From Flavobacterium silvaticum (GTDB taxonomy: Bacteria > Bacteroidota > Bacteroidia > Flavobacteriales > Flavobacteriaceae), in assembly GCF_012911565.1 (NCBI RefSeq), contig NZ_JAAMPU010000103.1, forward strand, positions 62,001 through 126,000: a stretch of DNA of 64,000 nt, given 5' to 3'. This document shows positions 44,665-55,800 of this stretch, in pieces (the first letter of the stretch is position 1; every line of letters begins with the position of its first letter). Under the pieces are notes generated by a model that was given only the letters and a program-made list of their open reading frames with translations, was not told the DNA's origin and did no database searches. Position numbers and translations under genes: made by a program.

Positions 44665-44936
44665 TAATTATGATGGCGGCAAGTTCCTGCTGGCCCGTTT
44701 CAAGTTGCCTTGTCCAAAACCGTTTTTGTACTTGTTGCAGGAGCTTCTTTTAGTCGCTCTGCAACTGCGGCAAAATCTGGTTCTGTACTTCGGCAAGCTT
44801 TTACTTCGTACAGTTCGGCCTTTGGCCTCGGGTGCACTTGTATCAAGGCCGCACATTCGGGGAAATTTGGGAGCCGTATGGTAATTACGTAGTTTTCGTC
44901 TCCGGCTCCCGTTTCTCCAAATAAAGTTGGTGGTAA
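44665..44936 (-). repeat. Copy 2 of the dispersed element, filling the gap between metB-like and hom genes
   Basis: The 312-bp gap contains a minus-strand frame open for 78 codons (44936 down to the stop at 44700-44702) with natural-looking codons (FGETGAGDENYVITIRLPN, then FPECAALIQVHPRPKAELYE) but no ATG, GTG or TTG near its beginning. From AGCTTGCCG onwards it matches the element at 33172 (FAAVAERLKEAPA against FAVLAERPTEVPA; GGCAACT then CGGGCCAGCAGGAAC). An 8-bp inverted repeat GGGAGCCG/CGGCTCCC lies at 44869 and 44903. A decayed gene piece, a mobile element or a structured RNA are all possible. Confidence 0.5.
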
Positions 44937-44944
44937 TTAATTTT

Positions 44945-46147
44945 TTAGATTACTTCAGAGGTCACTTCCACATTCTCTTTCCACGCCGGAACGAATTCAC
45001 CTGTCGTTGCAAAAGCGAATGCCTGTTTCAAATCGGCGATCAAATCATCGGCATCTTCCAATCCGACGGACAATCTGATGAGTGAATCGGTTACGCCGCT
45101 TTGGTAGCGTTTTTCTGCCGGGATTGATTTATGTGTCATTTCACACGGCAAACAGAGCAGTGACTTCACGCCTCCGAGAGATTCCGCGAGTTTGAACAGT
45201 TTGGTGTTCGATACAATTTTTATAGCGAGTTCTTTGTCGTCAATCGCCAGGTCAAAAGCTACCACGCCTCCGAAATATTTCTGCTGTGATTTCGCGATCT
45301 CATGATTTTTGTGCGACTTCAGTCCTGGGTAATACACGTTTTTGATAAGCGATTCACTTTCGAGATATTCGGCGATTTTCTGTGCGTTTTCGGCATGTTG
45401 CTTAATCCGTAGTGTCAACGTCTCGATTCCGCGGATGACCAGCCACGAATCGAATGGTCCAAGAATCGCTCCTGAAGCATTCTGGATAAACTTGATTTTA
45501 GCTCCAAGTTCTTCCGTAGCCGTTATGACCAAACCGGCAATCAGGTCGCTGTGTCCGGAAATGTATTTAGTGGCACTGTGGACTACTATATCGGCACCAA
45601 AATCAATCGGTTTCTGTGATACGGGCGATGCAAAAGTGTTGTCCACGCAAAGCAGTATGTTGTGTTGTTTCGCGGTTCTGGCAATCGCCCGGATATCAGA
45701 AATCTTTAAAGTAGGGTTGGTTGGAGATTCGATCCAGATCAGGGCAGTCTTGTCTGTTACGGCATCGGCTACATTCTGTGCATCTGTCGAATCTGTATAT
45801 TTTACCGTAATCCCGAATTTCTCGTAAACGTGGGTGAACAATCGGAAAGCACCTCCGTAAATGTCATCCACGGCAATGATTTCATCCCCGGCCTTGAGGA
45901 GTTTCACGACCGCATCGATAGCTGCGAGTCCGCTGGCGAAAGCATAACCGTTGGTTCCGTTTTCCAGTTTTGCGGCTAAATCTTCAAGTACTTTACGTGT
46001 CGGGTTGTTGCTCCTGGCATAATCGAAACCTTTGTGTACGCCCGGTGCGTCCTGCACAAATGTTGAAGTCTGGTAAATAGGCACCGACACGGATCCGGTT
46101 AATTCATCTACGGGAATGTAGTTCAGGATTGCTGTTGATTCTTGCAT
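44945..46147 (-). CDS. Trans-sulfuration enzyme (cystathionine gamma-synthase / O-acetylhomoserine sulfhydrylase type)
   Basis: 400 aa. Cys/Met-metabolism PLP-dependent fold type I enzyme. Seen: YARSNNPTRKVLEDLAAKLE, ASGLAAIDAVVKLLKAGDE, VDNTFASPVSQKPIDFGAD, and the PLP lysine Lys194 in HSATKYISGHSDLIAG. The SAM-I riboswitch directly upstream implies repression by S-adenosylmethionine and therefore a biosynthetic role in methionine formation rather than a gamma-lyase role. The exact acyl-homoserine substrate cannot be read from sequence. The hom gene is downstream. Confidence 0.88.
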   Translation of the reverse strand: MQESTAILNYIPVDELTGSVSVPIYQTSTFVQDAPGVHKGFDYARSNNPTRKVLEDLAAKLENGTNGYAFASGLAAIDAVVKLLKAGDEIIAVDDIYGGAFRLFTHVYEKFGITVKYTDSTDAQNVADAVTDKTALIWIESPTNPTLKISDIRAIARTAKQHNILLCVDNTFASPVSQKPIDFGADIVVHSATKYISGHSDLIAGLVITATEELGAKIKFIQNASGAILGPFDSWLVIRGIETLTLRIKQHAENAQKIAEYLESESLIKNVYYPGLKSHKNHEIAKSQQKYFGGVVAFDLAIDDKELAIKIVSNTKLFKLAESLGGVKSLLCLPCEMTHKSIPAEKRYQSGVTDSLIRLSVGLEDADDLIADLKQAFAFATTGEFVPAWKENVEVTSEVI

Positions 46148-46218
46148 GTCAAAAGTTTTTTTAAGTTGTTAATGGGTTAAATCCTTAAAAAACTTTCTTA
46201 TCAGTATCGGGTCGAAGC

Positions 46219-46253
46219 AAAAAAAAATGCTCTCCCGACAAGTCAGAAGAGCA
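46219..46253 (-). terminator. Terminator of the SAM-I riboswitch expression platform
   Basis: On the minus strand TGCTCTTC and GGAGAGCA form an 8-bp stem (one G-C change in the inner pairs), followed by a long T-run (plus A-run at 46219-46227). It lies between the aptamer and the start codon at 46147, as expected for premature termination when SAM is bound. Confidence 0.8.
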
Positions 46254-46286
46254 TATATATCGAAGTGATGTACTTGCTGTTTCTTA

Positions 46287-46380
46287 CTTATCTGTCCCTT
46301 TCGGGTTGAATTTGGCACCTTATCTTCCGACAGGTTGCCAAGACGTCATCGGGTCAAATCCCTCAGTCTTTCTTGATAAG
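46287..46380 (-). ncRNA. SAM-I (S-box) riboswitch aptamer
   Basis: Reading the minus strand: CTTATCAAGAAAGACTGAGG at the P1/P2 start, then GATTTGACCCGATGACGTC, CTTGGCAACCTG, a P3-like GGTGCCAAA, the AACCCGAAAGGGACA hairpin, and closing GATAAG, which pairs with the opening CTTATC. The AGA...GAGGGA, GAUGA and GGCAACC blocks are the S-box hallmarks. It is 139 bp upstream of the trans-sulfuration gene. Inferred effect: SAM binding lets the terminator at 46219 form and stops transcription of that gene and probably hom. Confidence 0.93.
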
Positions 46381-46404
46381 AATAATTTTTCGTAGAACGT
46401 GCCG

Positions 46405-46412
46405 CAAATATA
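46405..46412 (-). promoter_or_regulatory. -7 element upstream of the SAM-I riboswitch
   Basis: On the minus strand TATATTTG is an exact match to TAnnTTTG, 24 bp before the aptamer. No clear TTG was found at the -33 distance in the AT-rich sequence beyond it. Confidence 0.5.
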
Positions 46413-46604
46413 TGGCGATAGAATTTTAAAAACCTAATGGGTTGATTGTTTATTTTTATTTTTATTTTTTATTATTTTGAAAATCAAATGCATAGCATTC
46501 TAAATTTAACATTAATTAAACATTTGCGGTTTTCCGTAACATTCACGGTCGAATCGGAAAAGCTATTTGGTTATCTTTGATTCTGGATTTTTATCCGACC
46601 TGCC

Positions 46605-48209
46605 ATGAAAATCAAACCGCTGTTTTTTTTACTGCTGCTTTTTCAGTTTTCCGGTTATTCCCAGCAAGATGCCTGGGTGTATTTTTCAGATAAACCAGAT
46701 GTAGATTTTTACTTCGCCAATCCACTCCAAATGCTGAGCCAGCGCTCACTTGACAGACGTTCGGTACAAAATATCCCACTCGACGAAAAAGACGTTCCCG
46801 TTCATCCGGAATATGTAACCGGTTTGACCCAATCACCCGGAATTACGGTCATGGCCGTTTCAAAATGGCTCAATGCGGCCCATGTGCGAGGTGAAGTGGC
46901 CGATATTTCCGCTTTGGCTTCTTTAACCTATGTTTCTGCTGTGGATTTTGCCGATAATTCGTTGGATGCAAGCAACCGTGTCAGGCCCCAAATCCCACAC
47001 AGCCAGCGAACCCAACAAGTACAGCAAACTCAGGCCGATTTTCCCTACGGAGGTTCAGCTAACCAGATCCAGATGCTCAACGGGCAGTTGCTACATCAAC
47101 AGGATTTTACCGGAAGCGGAATGCAGATTGCGGTTATCGATGCGGGTTTTCCAGGAGTTGATTCTGCGGCTCCTTTCCAGCGGTTGCACGATAACAACCT
47201 GATTCTGGGCGGTTACAACTTCGTAAATAACAGTACTGATTTTTATGTCGGTGGAAATCACGGGACTTATGTACTCTCGACCCTTGGCGGATATGCCGAA
47301 AACCAATTGGTAGGAACGGCTCCTGATGCATCTTACTATTTGTTGGTTTCAGAAGACGTCAGCAGTGAGAATCCGGTCGAGGAATCGTATTGGGCTGAGG
47401 CTGCGGAAATGGCTGATTCGCTCGGTGTCGATGTCATCACTACGTCTCTCGGCTATCGTCCGTTTGACAATCCTGCTTACAGTTATACGTATGCTGACAT
47501 GGACGGACAGACGACTTTTATTTCACGGGCTGCCGAAATTGCATTCACGCGCGGGATGATCGTTGTAGTATCTGCCGGAAATTCCGGAGGCAGTGACGAT
47601 CCGCATATCTGGGCGCCTTCAGATGCCGAACATGTGCTGTCAATCGGGGCTGTTGATGCAACTGAAAATTATGCCGGGTTCAGTTCCACCGGACCAAGCG
47701 CAGACGGACGAATCAAGCCTGATATGGCCGCTCAGGGTCAGGCATCCACGGTAAGTGGCACCGATGGGACTATCTTTACATTGAACGGAACTTCTTTTGC
47801 AGCTCCAATACTCGCCGGAATGATTACCTGTTTCTGGCAGGCCGCACCTGATAAAACGAATCAGGAAATCGTCGACCTTGTCAAACAATCGTGCGACCAG
47901 TTCGCGTCACCGGATTATCTCAAAGGCTATGGGATTCCGGATTTTGGGCAGGCTTTGGCGCTTTCGGTCAATCAGATTTTGGCTTCCCGGATTCATCCGT
48001 ATCCAAATCCTGTTTCGACTTCGTTTTATTTTGATTTGCCCGCCAATGCATCCGGACATCTTAAACTGTACAATAATTTGGGTCAGCTGGTGTTTGAGAA
48101 AGAAGTCAGCAACAATCCAATCGATGTTTCAGGGCTTTCATCCGCAATGTATTTCTATCAGCTGCAGACTTCAGATCAACGAATCAACGGCAAACTCATA
48201 AAGCAGTAA
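46605..48209 (+). CDS. Subtilisin-like serine peptidase (S8) with T9SS type A sorting domain
   Basis: 534 aa. Signal peptide MKIKPLFFLLLLFQFSGYSQ. An N-terminal prodomain-like part precedes the catalytic triad: Asp179 in IAVIDAGFPGVD, His219 in GGNHGTYVLSTLGG and Ser397 in NGTSFAAPILAGM. The last 75 residues (from IHPYPNPVSTSFYFDL to RINGKLIKQ) form a T9SS type A sorting domain, so the enzyme is exported to the surface or medium. TATCTTTG at 46572-46579 is a good -7 match upstream. The nitronate monooxygenase gene starts 1 bp after the stop. Confidence 0.92.
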   Translation: MKIKPLFFLLLLFQFSGYSQQDAWVYFSDKPDVDFYFANPLQMLSQRSLDRRSVQNIPLDEKDVPVHPEYVTGLTQSPGITVMAVSKWLNAAHVRGEVADISALASLTYVSAVDFADNSLDASNRVRPQIPHSQRTQQVQQTQADFPYGGSANQIQMLNGQLLHQQDFTGSGMQIAVIDAGFPGVDSAAPFQRLHDNNLILGGYNFVNNSTDFYVGGNHGTYVLSTLGGYAENQLVGTAPDASYYLLVSEDVSSENPVEESYWAEAAEMADSLGVDVITTSLGYRPFDNPAYSYTYADMDGQTTFISRAAEIAFTRGMIVVVSAGNSGGSDDPHIWAPSDAEHVLSIGAVDATENYAGFSSTGPSADGRIKPDMAAQGQASTVSGTDGTIFTLNGTSFAAPILAGMITCFWQAAPDKTNQEIVDLVKQSCDQFASPDYLKGYGIPDFGQALALSVNQILASRIHPYPNPVSTSFYFDLPANASGHLKLYNNLGQLVFEKEVSNNPIDVSGLSSAMYFYQLQTSDQRINGKLIKQ

Positions 48210-48210
48210 A

Positions 48211-49149
48211 ATGAATCGTATCTGTCGACTTTTCAATATCGAATATCCCATCATACAGGCCGGAATGATCTGGAACAGCGGCTGGAAACTGGCTTCGGCC
48301 GTGAGCAATGCAGGCGGACTCGGTATTATCGGTGCGGGTTCGATGTATCCGGAAGTTTTGCGCGAACACATCCGGAAGTGCAAATCGGCTACACCAAAGC
48401 CATTCGGCGTCAATGTTCCGATGCTGTATCCCGAGATTGAAAAAATCATGGACGTCATTGTGGAAGAAGGTGTCAAAATCGTATTCACATCTGCCGGAAA
48501 CCCAACTACATGGACATCTTTTTTGAAGGATAAAGGAATGACCGTAGTTCACGTGGTCAGCAGCTCCAAATTTGCGCTCAAGGCGGAGCAGGCGGGTGTC
48601 GATGCCATAGTCGCCGAAGGTTTTGAGGCCGGCGGTCATAATGGCAGGGAAGAAACCACTACTTTTGCTTTGATTCCGATGGTGCGCGAAAAAATCCAAA
48701 TACCGTTGATTGCGGCTGGCGGAATAGCGACCGGTCGCGGCATGTTGGCGGCAATGGTTTTAGGTGCGGATGGCGTTCAGGTCGGAAGTCGTTTTGCAGC
48801 ATCGGTGGAATCATCGGCACACGAATCGTTCAAACAAAAAATAGTCGAAGTCAAAGAAGGTGATACGCATTTGACACTCAAGGAACTGGCTCCGGTCAGG
48901 CTGATCCGGAATAAGTTTTTTGAAGATGTGGTAGCGTTGTATTCAACCGCTCCTAAAGTGGAAGATATCAGGCAATTATTAGGGCGCGCACGTGCCAAAC
49001 GTGGTATGTTTGAGGGAGATATGGAAGAAGGAGAACTTGAAATCGGACAAATTGCAGGGTTGATACACGAGGTGCTTCCGGCTGCTCAAATAGTTGAAAA
49101 TATGATGTCTGAATTCCGTTCGGCAAAAAATGAATTGATCAATTTATAA
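48211..49149 (+). CDS. Nitronate monooxygenase (2-nitropropane dioxygenase family)
   Basis: 312 aa. FMN-dependent TIM-barrel enzyme oxidising alkyl nitronates. Seen: LFNIEYPIIQAGMIW, SNAGGLGIIGAGS, AEGFEAGGHNG with the His near the active site, and the FMN phosphate sites IAAGGIATGRGML and GADGVQVGSRFAAS. Some members are FabK-type enoyl-ACP reductases, which share this fold and cannot be excluded. It starts 1 bp after the subtilase gene, an odd functional pairing, and is followed after 7 bp by a small exported protein. Confidence 0.88.
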   Translation: MNRICRLFNIEYPIIQAGMIWNSGWKLASAVSNAGGLGIIGAGSMYPEVLREHIRKCKSATPKPFGVNVPMLYPEIEKIMDVIVEEGVKIVFTSAGNPTTWTSFLKDKGMTVVHVVSSSKFALKAEQAGVDAIVAEGFEAGGHNGREETTTFALIPMVREKIQIPLIAAGGIATGRGMLAAMVLGADGVQVGSRFAASVESSAHESFKQKIVEVKEGDTHLTLKELAPVRLIRNKFFEDVVALYSTAPKVEDIRQLLGRARAKRGMFEGDMEEGELEIGQIAGLIHEVLPAAQIVENMMSEFRSAKNELINL

Positions 49150-49156
49150 GTATAAG

Positions 49157-49591
49157 ATGAAGTGTTTTAAATGGCTATTGGTTTGTTTGGCAGTTATCGC
49201 TTTTACAGGTAAAACCACCGCTCAGCAATATAAGTTCCTGGCTACTGAATTCAGCGTCATGGAACGTGATGCAAAAGGGAATTGGGGCAAATGGTCTGAT
49301 TTGCAACCCGCGAAAATTACTGTTGTATTGGATACAAAAAAAGATCGAATCATAGTGTATTCTCAGGAAATCCAGGTGTATGCCATTTTGAATTATGAAA
49401 AGGAGGAAGAGACGGAAGATGATTTGATTTACCCATTCAGTTGTACCGATGATGACGGCATGCCGTTTACCATTTCAATCATTACACGTAAAAAGCAGAA
49501 CAACCGGAAACAGTTATATATCAACCAGAAAAATGCGGCAGTGGTTTACAATATCATAAATTATCCGGATAAAGACATTGAGATAAAATAA
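49157..49591 (+). CDS. Hypothetical exported protein, 144 aa
   Basis: Signal peptide MKCFKWLLVCLAVIAFTGKTTAQ. The mature part is about 120 residues with many Lys and aromatic residues and an acidic patch (YEKEEETEDD), and resembles small periplasmic proteins without a known domain. It starts 7 bp after the nitronate monooxygenase gene. The following 236 bp up to the adhesin gene hold no gene I can support. Confidence 0.6.
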   Translation: MKCFKWLLVCLAVIAFTGKTTAQQYKFLATEFSVMERDAKGNWGKWSDLQPAKITVVLDTKKDRIIVYSQEIQVYAILNYEKEEETEDDLIYPFSCTDDDGMPFTISIITRKKQNNRKQLYINQKNAAVVYNIINYPDKDIEIK

Positions 49592-49827
49592 TTATTTATA
49601 AACGTTCATTTTACGAAATCTACAAGATTTTTCCCTATAAACTTCTGTTAATGATTTTGTTCATAAGATTGAAGGGCCAAAAAAATGCCCATAGCAATTT
49701 TGAGTAATATTAACCTGAATATTATAGCCGGTCTCAAAGCCGGTTTTGGTCGATATAGATGTGCCTGAATATTTTATTAAAGGCATTGTCTGCTTGAAGG
49801 GAATTGGCAGTTTTGCCGAATTGTTGT

Positions 49828-52800
49828 ATGAGGAAAATTACTTTATCGAGAAAAACCGTACTTTATTTTTGGCTGTGTTTTATGGCCGGAACCTTTGTTG
49901 CTTTTTCTCAATGTCCTACCGTAACACAGCCGAACCAGTCTTTTTGTGACAGCCAAAGTCCTACGGTTTCTTCTCTCCAGGCCAATGCCAACGGAAGCCC
50001 GACTGTTTCCTGGTTCGCCACAGCTGTTTCTACGACTCCTTTGAATCCATCGTCGGGACTCGTTAACGGAAATACATATTGGGTATCTAACGCAGCCGGA
50101 ACCTGTCCGCGCCAGAGTGTCACTGTTTCCATTTACGGACCGCCTACGGGACCTGTCGTGCAGGGTGTTTGTGCCGATACGCCTGCAGATGCGACTGTTT
50201 CAGATTTACAGGCTACAGGTAACAATGTTCAATGGTACGATGCGCCAAGTGGAGGAAATTTGCTCAATCCGACCGATCTATTGGTCAACGGAGCTACCTA
50301 TTATGCCACCCAGACGAATCCCATAACCGGTTGTCAGACCTCGCCTTTGACGGTAGTTGCCAGTATTTTTATCACTCCGATTCCTACAGGCAATCCGTCA
50401 CAGCAATTCTGTAACGATCCGGCCGATATTCCTGTTGTCGGCGATCTTCAGCCAAGCGGAAGCGGTTATCGTTGGTATGCTACGAGTTCGTCATCTGTAC
50501 CTTTGCCGGTGAATACGCCGCTTATCGATGGTGAATCCTATTATGCCGCTTCAGTGAACGGACCTTGTCAATCTACAGGCCGCCTTGAGGTATTCGTCGA
50601 TTTGGTTGTTCCGAATGATGCAGGTAACGATGGTACTCTAAATGTGTGTATCAATGAATTGGCATCTGAATCGCCGGCGAATCTTTTCAGCTATTTAGGT
50701 GGTTCACCAGATACTACCGGAACATGGACCGGGCCTTTTCCAACATCGAACGGAAACCTGGGCTCTGTCGATTTGACTGCAATGACGATTGCCGGAAGTC
50801 CGTATGTGTTTACATATACCGTGACATCGACTTTATGTCCGCCCGATACTTCTACGGTTTCAGTGACTGTTTTGCCGCTTCCTGTGGTAACTATTGCATC
50901 GAACCAGACCATTTGTTCCGGTGAAGGGGCGACAGTGACATTTACCGGAACGCCGAATGCTGTTGTTACCTATAACATCAACGGAGGCAGTAATCAAACC
51001 ATAACGCTCAATGCATCCGGAACGGCATCTGTGACCAATACATACAATGCCACCACAACCTTCAACCTTGTCAGTGTAAGTACGACAGGTGTAGATAGTT
51101 GTACCGCTGTTGCTTCGGGATCTGTAGTGATTACGGTCATACAGCTTCCTACGGCAACCATCGCATCAAGCCAGACCATCTGCCAGGGACAACAAGCAAC
51201 CATAACCTTTACCGGAACGCCGAATGCAACTGTGGTTTATAATACTGGCGGTGCAAACCAGTCCATTGTGCTTGATGCAAGCGGGAATGCTTCCATTACG
51301 GCTACATTCAACACAACAACGACTTATACACTTGTTTCGGCGACTACTTCCGGAACGCCGGCTTGTTCAAGAGCGCTTGCGGGATCTGTAACCATAACGG
51401 TAACTCCTACACCTGTAGCCACAATCGCTGCCGATGTTACGGTTTGTACAAACGGATCGGCGACTATTACATTTACCGGGACACCGAATGCTATCGTAAC
51501 ATACACAATTAATGGTGGAGGAAATCAGACCATTGCGCTCAATGCATCGGGAACGGCGACCATTACACAGAATTATTCGGTTACCACTGTTTATACTTTA
51601 GTCAGTGTCACCGTTGGAACCACGCCTAGCTGTATTGCTCCGATCAGCGGAACGGCAACGGTTACGGTACTTCCGATTCCGACCGCGACAATTGCATCAG
51701 ATCAAACGATTTGCGTAGGACAATCTGCGACAGTTACCCTCACCGGAACCCCGAATGCTACGGTTACATACACGGTAAATGGCGGAAGCAATCAAACCGT
51801 AACGCTCGATGCATCTGGAGTGGGAACTATCACCGGAACATATTCTGCGACAACCACCATAACGCTGGTGAGTATCGTTACAGCAGGTACGCCAACCTGT
51901 TTCAATCCGCTTACAGGTTCCGTGGTAATAACCATTGCAACGCCACCAACAGCTACAATCGCTTCGAGCCAGAATATTTGTTCGGGAGAATCTGCTACGG
52001 TGACATTTACCGGAACGCCCGGAGCGACCGTGAATTATACGTCAAACGGTTCGTCTGCATCTATTGTGCTTGATGCTTCGGGAACTGCGACCTTGACTCA
52101 GGTTTATACGGCTACGACAACATATGTCCTGGTCAGCGTCACTTCTGTCGGGCCACCGAGTTGTAACCAGCCATTGAGCGGACAAATCGTGATAACCGTT
52201 ACTCCGGCGCCGGTAGTTACCATCGCTTCAAGTCAAACCATTTGTTCAGGGGAACAGGCAACGGTTACTTTTACAGGAACGCCTGGTGCGATCGTGACTT
52301 ATAACATCGGCAGCGGTCCGAACCAGACCATTACGTTGAATGCCTCGGGAACGGCATCTTTCACCAATGCCTATACGGTTACGACAACAATAAATCTGAT
52401 CAGCGTAACGGCTCCGGGCAATATTTGCACAATTCCGGTTACGGGATCGGTGGTGATTACGGTTATCGATTTGCCTACGGCAAGTTTTTCCGCAAGCCAG
52501 ACGATCTGCCAGAACGAATCGGCGACCATAAATTTCACCGGAACGCCAAATGCGACCGTCACTTTTACGGCGACTCCGGGCGGAACCCAGGCCATTACGC
52601 TTGATGCATCCGGAAATGCATCATTGACACAGACATATACGGCTACGACAACATATACCTTGGTCAGTGCTTCCATTTCCGGTTGTACGCAGAACCTTAC
52701 AGGAACTGTCGTGATCAGCATATTGACCCCGCCGGTCGCGGATATAGAGGCGAGTCAGACAGTATGTCCGAATACATCTGTTACGCTTACCATTACGGCT

Positions 52801-55800
52801 ACGCCTAACTCAACTGTCACGTATACCATTAATGGTGGAACTCCACTTAGTATTAACATTGGAGCATCTGGGACAACAACAATTTCACTTCTGGTTACCG
52901 AAACCACTGTGGTTGCATTGACCGAAGTCAGCAATACAGATTGTACCGTTCCGCTCACGGATTCAGTTACCATAACCGTCCTGCCATTGCCGGTCGCCTC
53001 GATTTCAAGCGACCAGATTATCTGTACGGGAGATTCCGCAACTGTTAATTTTACGGGAACGCCGGGAGCAATAGTCGCTTACACGGTGAATGGAACTTCG
53101 TTTACCATCACGCTTGATGCCTCCGGAAACGCATCGGTAACAGGAAATTATACAGTTGAAACCATTTTTCAACTCGTCAGCGCCACATTGTCCGGAACAC
53201 CTGCCTGTTCGCAGCCTATAACGGGGACAGTTACTATTTCGATCGCGGAACCTCCGTTCGTAACGATTGCTGCTGATACGACAATTTGTTCCGGAGATGT
53301 CGCCATAGTCGCGTTCAACGGAACACCTGGTGCGACCGTAAATTATACCGTAAATGGTTCTGCGGAAAGTTTGGTGTTGAATGCATCTGGTTTTGCATCA
53401 CTATCGAATACATACACGGTAACAACTATTATTGCTTTGGTTAGCGTGACATCTGCCGGAAGCCCTGGTTGTACTGAAAATGTTACAGCTGAGGTCACCA
53501 TTACCGTAATTCCTCCGGCTGTCGCAACCATTGCTTCAGATGTAACGATTTGTTCGGGAGACGATGCCACTATCACTTTTACCGGAACTCCGAATGCAAT
53601 CGTGACTTATACAATTAACGGTGGCGGAAACCAGACAATCACCCTAAATGCTTCCGGAACCGCAACCATAACCGACAATTATACGGTTACGACCGTTTTC
53701 ACTTTGGTCAGTGTCAGTAACCCGACGGCTCCGGCCTGTCCTCAACCGCTCACGCAGACTGCGACCGTTACGGTTTTTGAATTGCCTACGGCTTCTATGA
53801 GTATATCCGGCCCATCGAATATTTGTGAAGGTCAGACTGCAACCGTAACCTTTACGGGAACACCAGATGCGTCTGTAACCTATATGATGGTTCCCGGAAC
53901 AAGCGGAACTGTTTCACTTGATGCATCGGGAATAGGTACCATCAGCCTGGTATTGACAGCAAACACGGTCATAACACTTGTAAGCGTTTCAACAACCGGT
54001 GGCGCTACCTGTACCCAGAATATCGGAACCAGTCTTTCTTTCAATGTCACCCCTGCACCAAATGCAGGGAACGATGTGGCTTCTTTTGAGATATGTTCAG
54101 CTGCGACTTCCCAGGACTTATTCCTGTTGCTTGGTGCGGATGCACAAACGGGAGGAACGTGGTTACCGGCTTTGGCCAGCGGTACCGGAGTTTTCAATCC
54201 GGCCGTTGACGCTGCGGGAACATACGTTTATACGGTTCCGGGGAATTCGGTTTGTGAACCGGATACTGCTTCGGTAACGGTTACGATTGTTCCGGCTGCG
54301 AATGCCGGAAACGATGCTGCTGCAAATATCTGTTCCAATCAGGATCCGATAGATTTATTCGCCCTTTTAGGAACCGATGCCCAAACCGGAGGAACGTGGT
54401 CGCCTGCCTTGGCCAGTGGAACGGGAATCTTCAATCCGGCTGTAGATGCTGCCGCGAATTATACTTACACCGTATTGGGAACGGCACCTTGTCCGAATGA
54501 TTCGGCTGTCGTGTCAGTAACCATAACTCCAGGGCCGGATGCCGGACAAGACGGAACATTGACCATTTGTGTCAATAGCCCGTCACAGGATTTATTCGAT
54601 TCATTGACCGGAACACCTCAGGTTGGAGGAACGTGGTCCCCTGCATTGGCCAGTGGAACAGGAGTTTTCAATCCGGCTGTAGATGCGGCAGGAGTTTATA
54701 CCTACACATTCGCCGGAACCAATCCGTGTGATAATGATACGGCAACGGTTACCGTTACGGTCAATCCAGTACCTGATGCAGGTGAAGACGGATCGACCTT
54801 ATTCTGTACGAATTACGATCCAGCCGATTTGATTACCTTCCTTGGAGGAACACCTCAGGCAGGCGGAACGTGGTCGCCTGCATTGGCAAGCGGAACTGGC
54901 GTATTCAACCCGATGGTTGATGCAGCAGGAGTTTACACATACACTGTCGGTGGTGGATTCTGCGATACTTCGATAGCTACTGTTACGGTTACTGTCGTTG
55001 CGGCTCCGGTTGCAGGTGCCGATGGAACATTGAATACCTGTCTTACTACAACATCGCTCGATTTGACGACTGGGCTCGACGGAACACAAGGTTCAGGGAC
55101 TTTTGCCGATACTGACGGAACGGGTGCGTTAAGCGGAACTATTTTCAATCCTTCGGCCGTTGGCGTCGGGACATATCATTTCACCTATACAGTTGGCGGC
55201 GGCGTTTCCCCATGTTTGTTCGATACTTCGGTAGTTACTGTAATTGTGGAGCCTCAACCGAATGCGGGAACATTTGCCGGAATCCAGTCGGTGTGTATTT
55301 CAGAAGGCACTTTCGATCTGTCGATCCTCATCGGCGGAAATCAAACTGGAGGAACATGGACCACTACAGGCGGAACTCCGGTTGCGAACCCACTTGTACT
55401 GAATACATTTACACAGGGAACATACACATTTAATTACACCGTTACGAATAGTTGCGGATCTGATGCAGAGCCTGTTCAATTGAACATCAACGCCAATCCG
55501 GTTCTTACAAATGCAAATATCACGGTTTCAACACCGGTTTGCGCCGGATCCGGAGTTACGGTCAATCTATCCGGTCTGGCCGATGGATCATACAATATCA
55601 CATACGACCTTACCGGAACGAACCTCGCTACAGGTCTTTCCCAGCCGGTTACAATCAGTTCGGGTGCGGGAAGTTTTGTCATTCCTTCGGGATCCATACT
55701 GAACCTTGGACTTACCAATATCATCTTTACCCAGATTGCCAATACAGCGACGAATTGTTCCAGTCAATTGACCAATGTCTCGGTGAGTTTTACAGTGGTG

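Noticed and set aside
44668..44892. Two 60-62-codon frames, one on each strand, in the gap before hom
   Set aside because: Their translations are Ser/Arg/Lys-rich and unlike proteins; the third, start-less minus-strand frame has far more natural composition, so these are shadows of it.
50878..54060. Regular repeats considered as a CRISPR array
   Set aside because: The period is about 265 bp, the repeats are diverged, and they are in frame within one protein; no 20-50-bp direct repeat/spacer structure exists and no cas genes are present.
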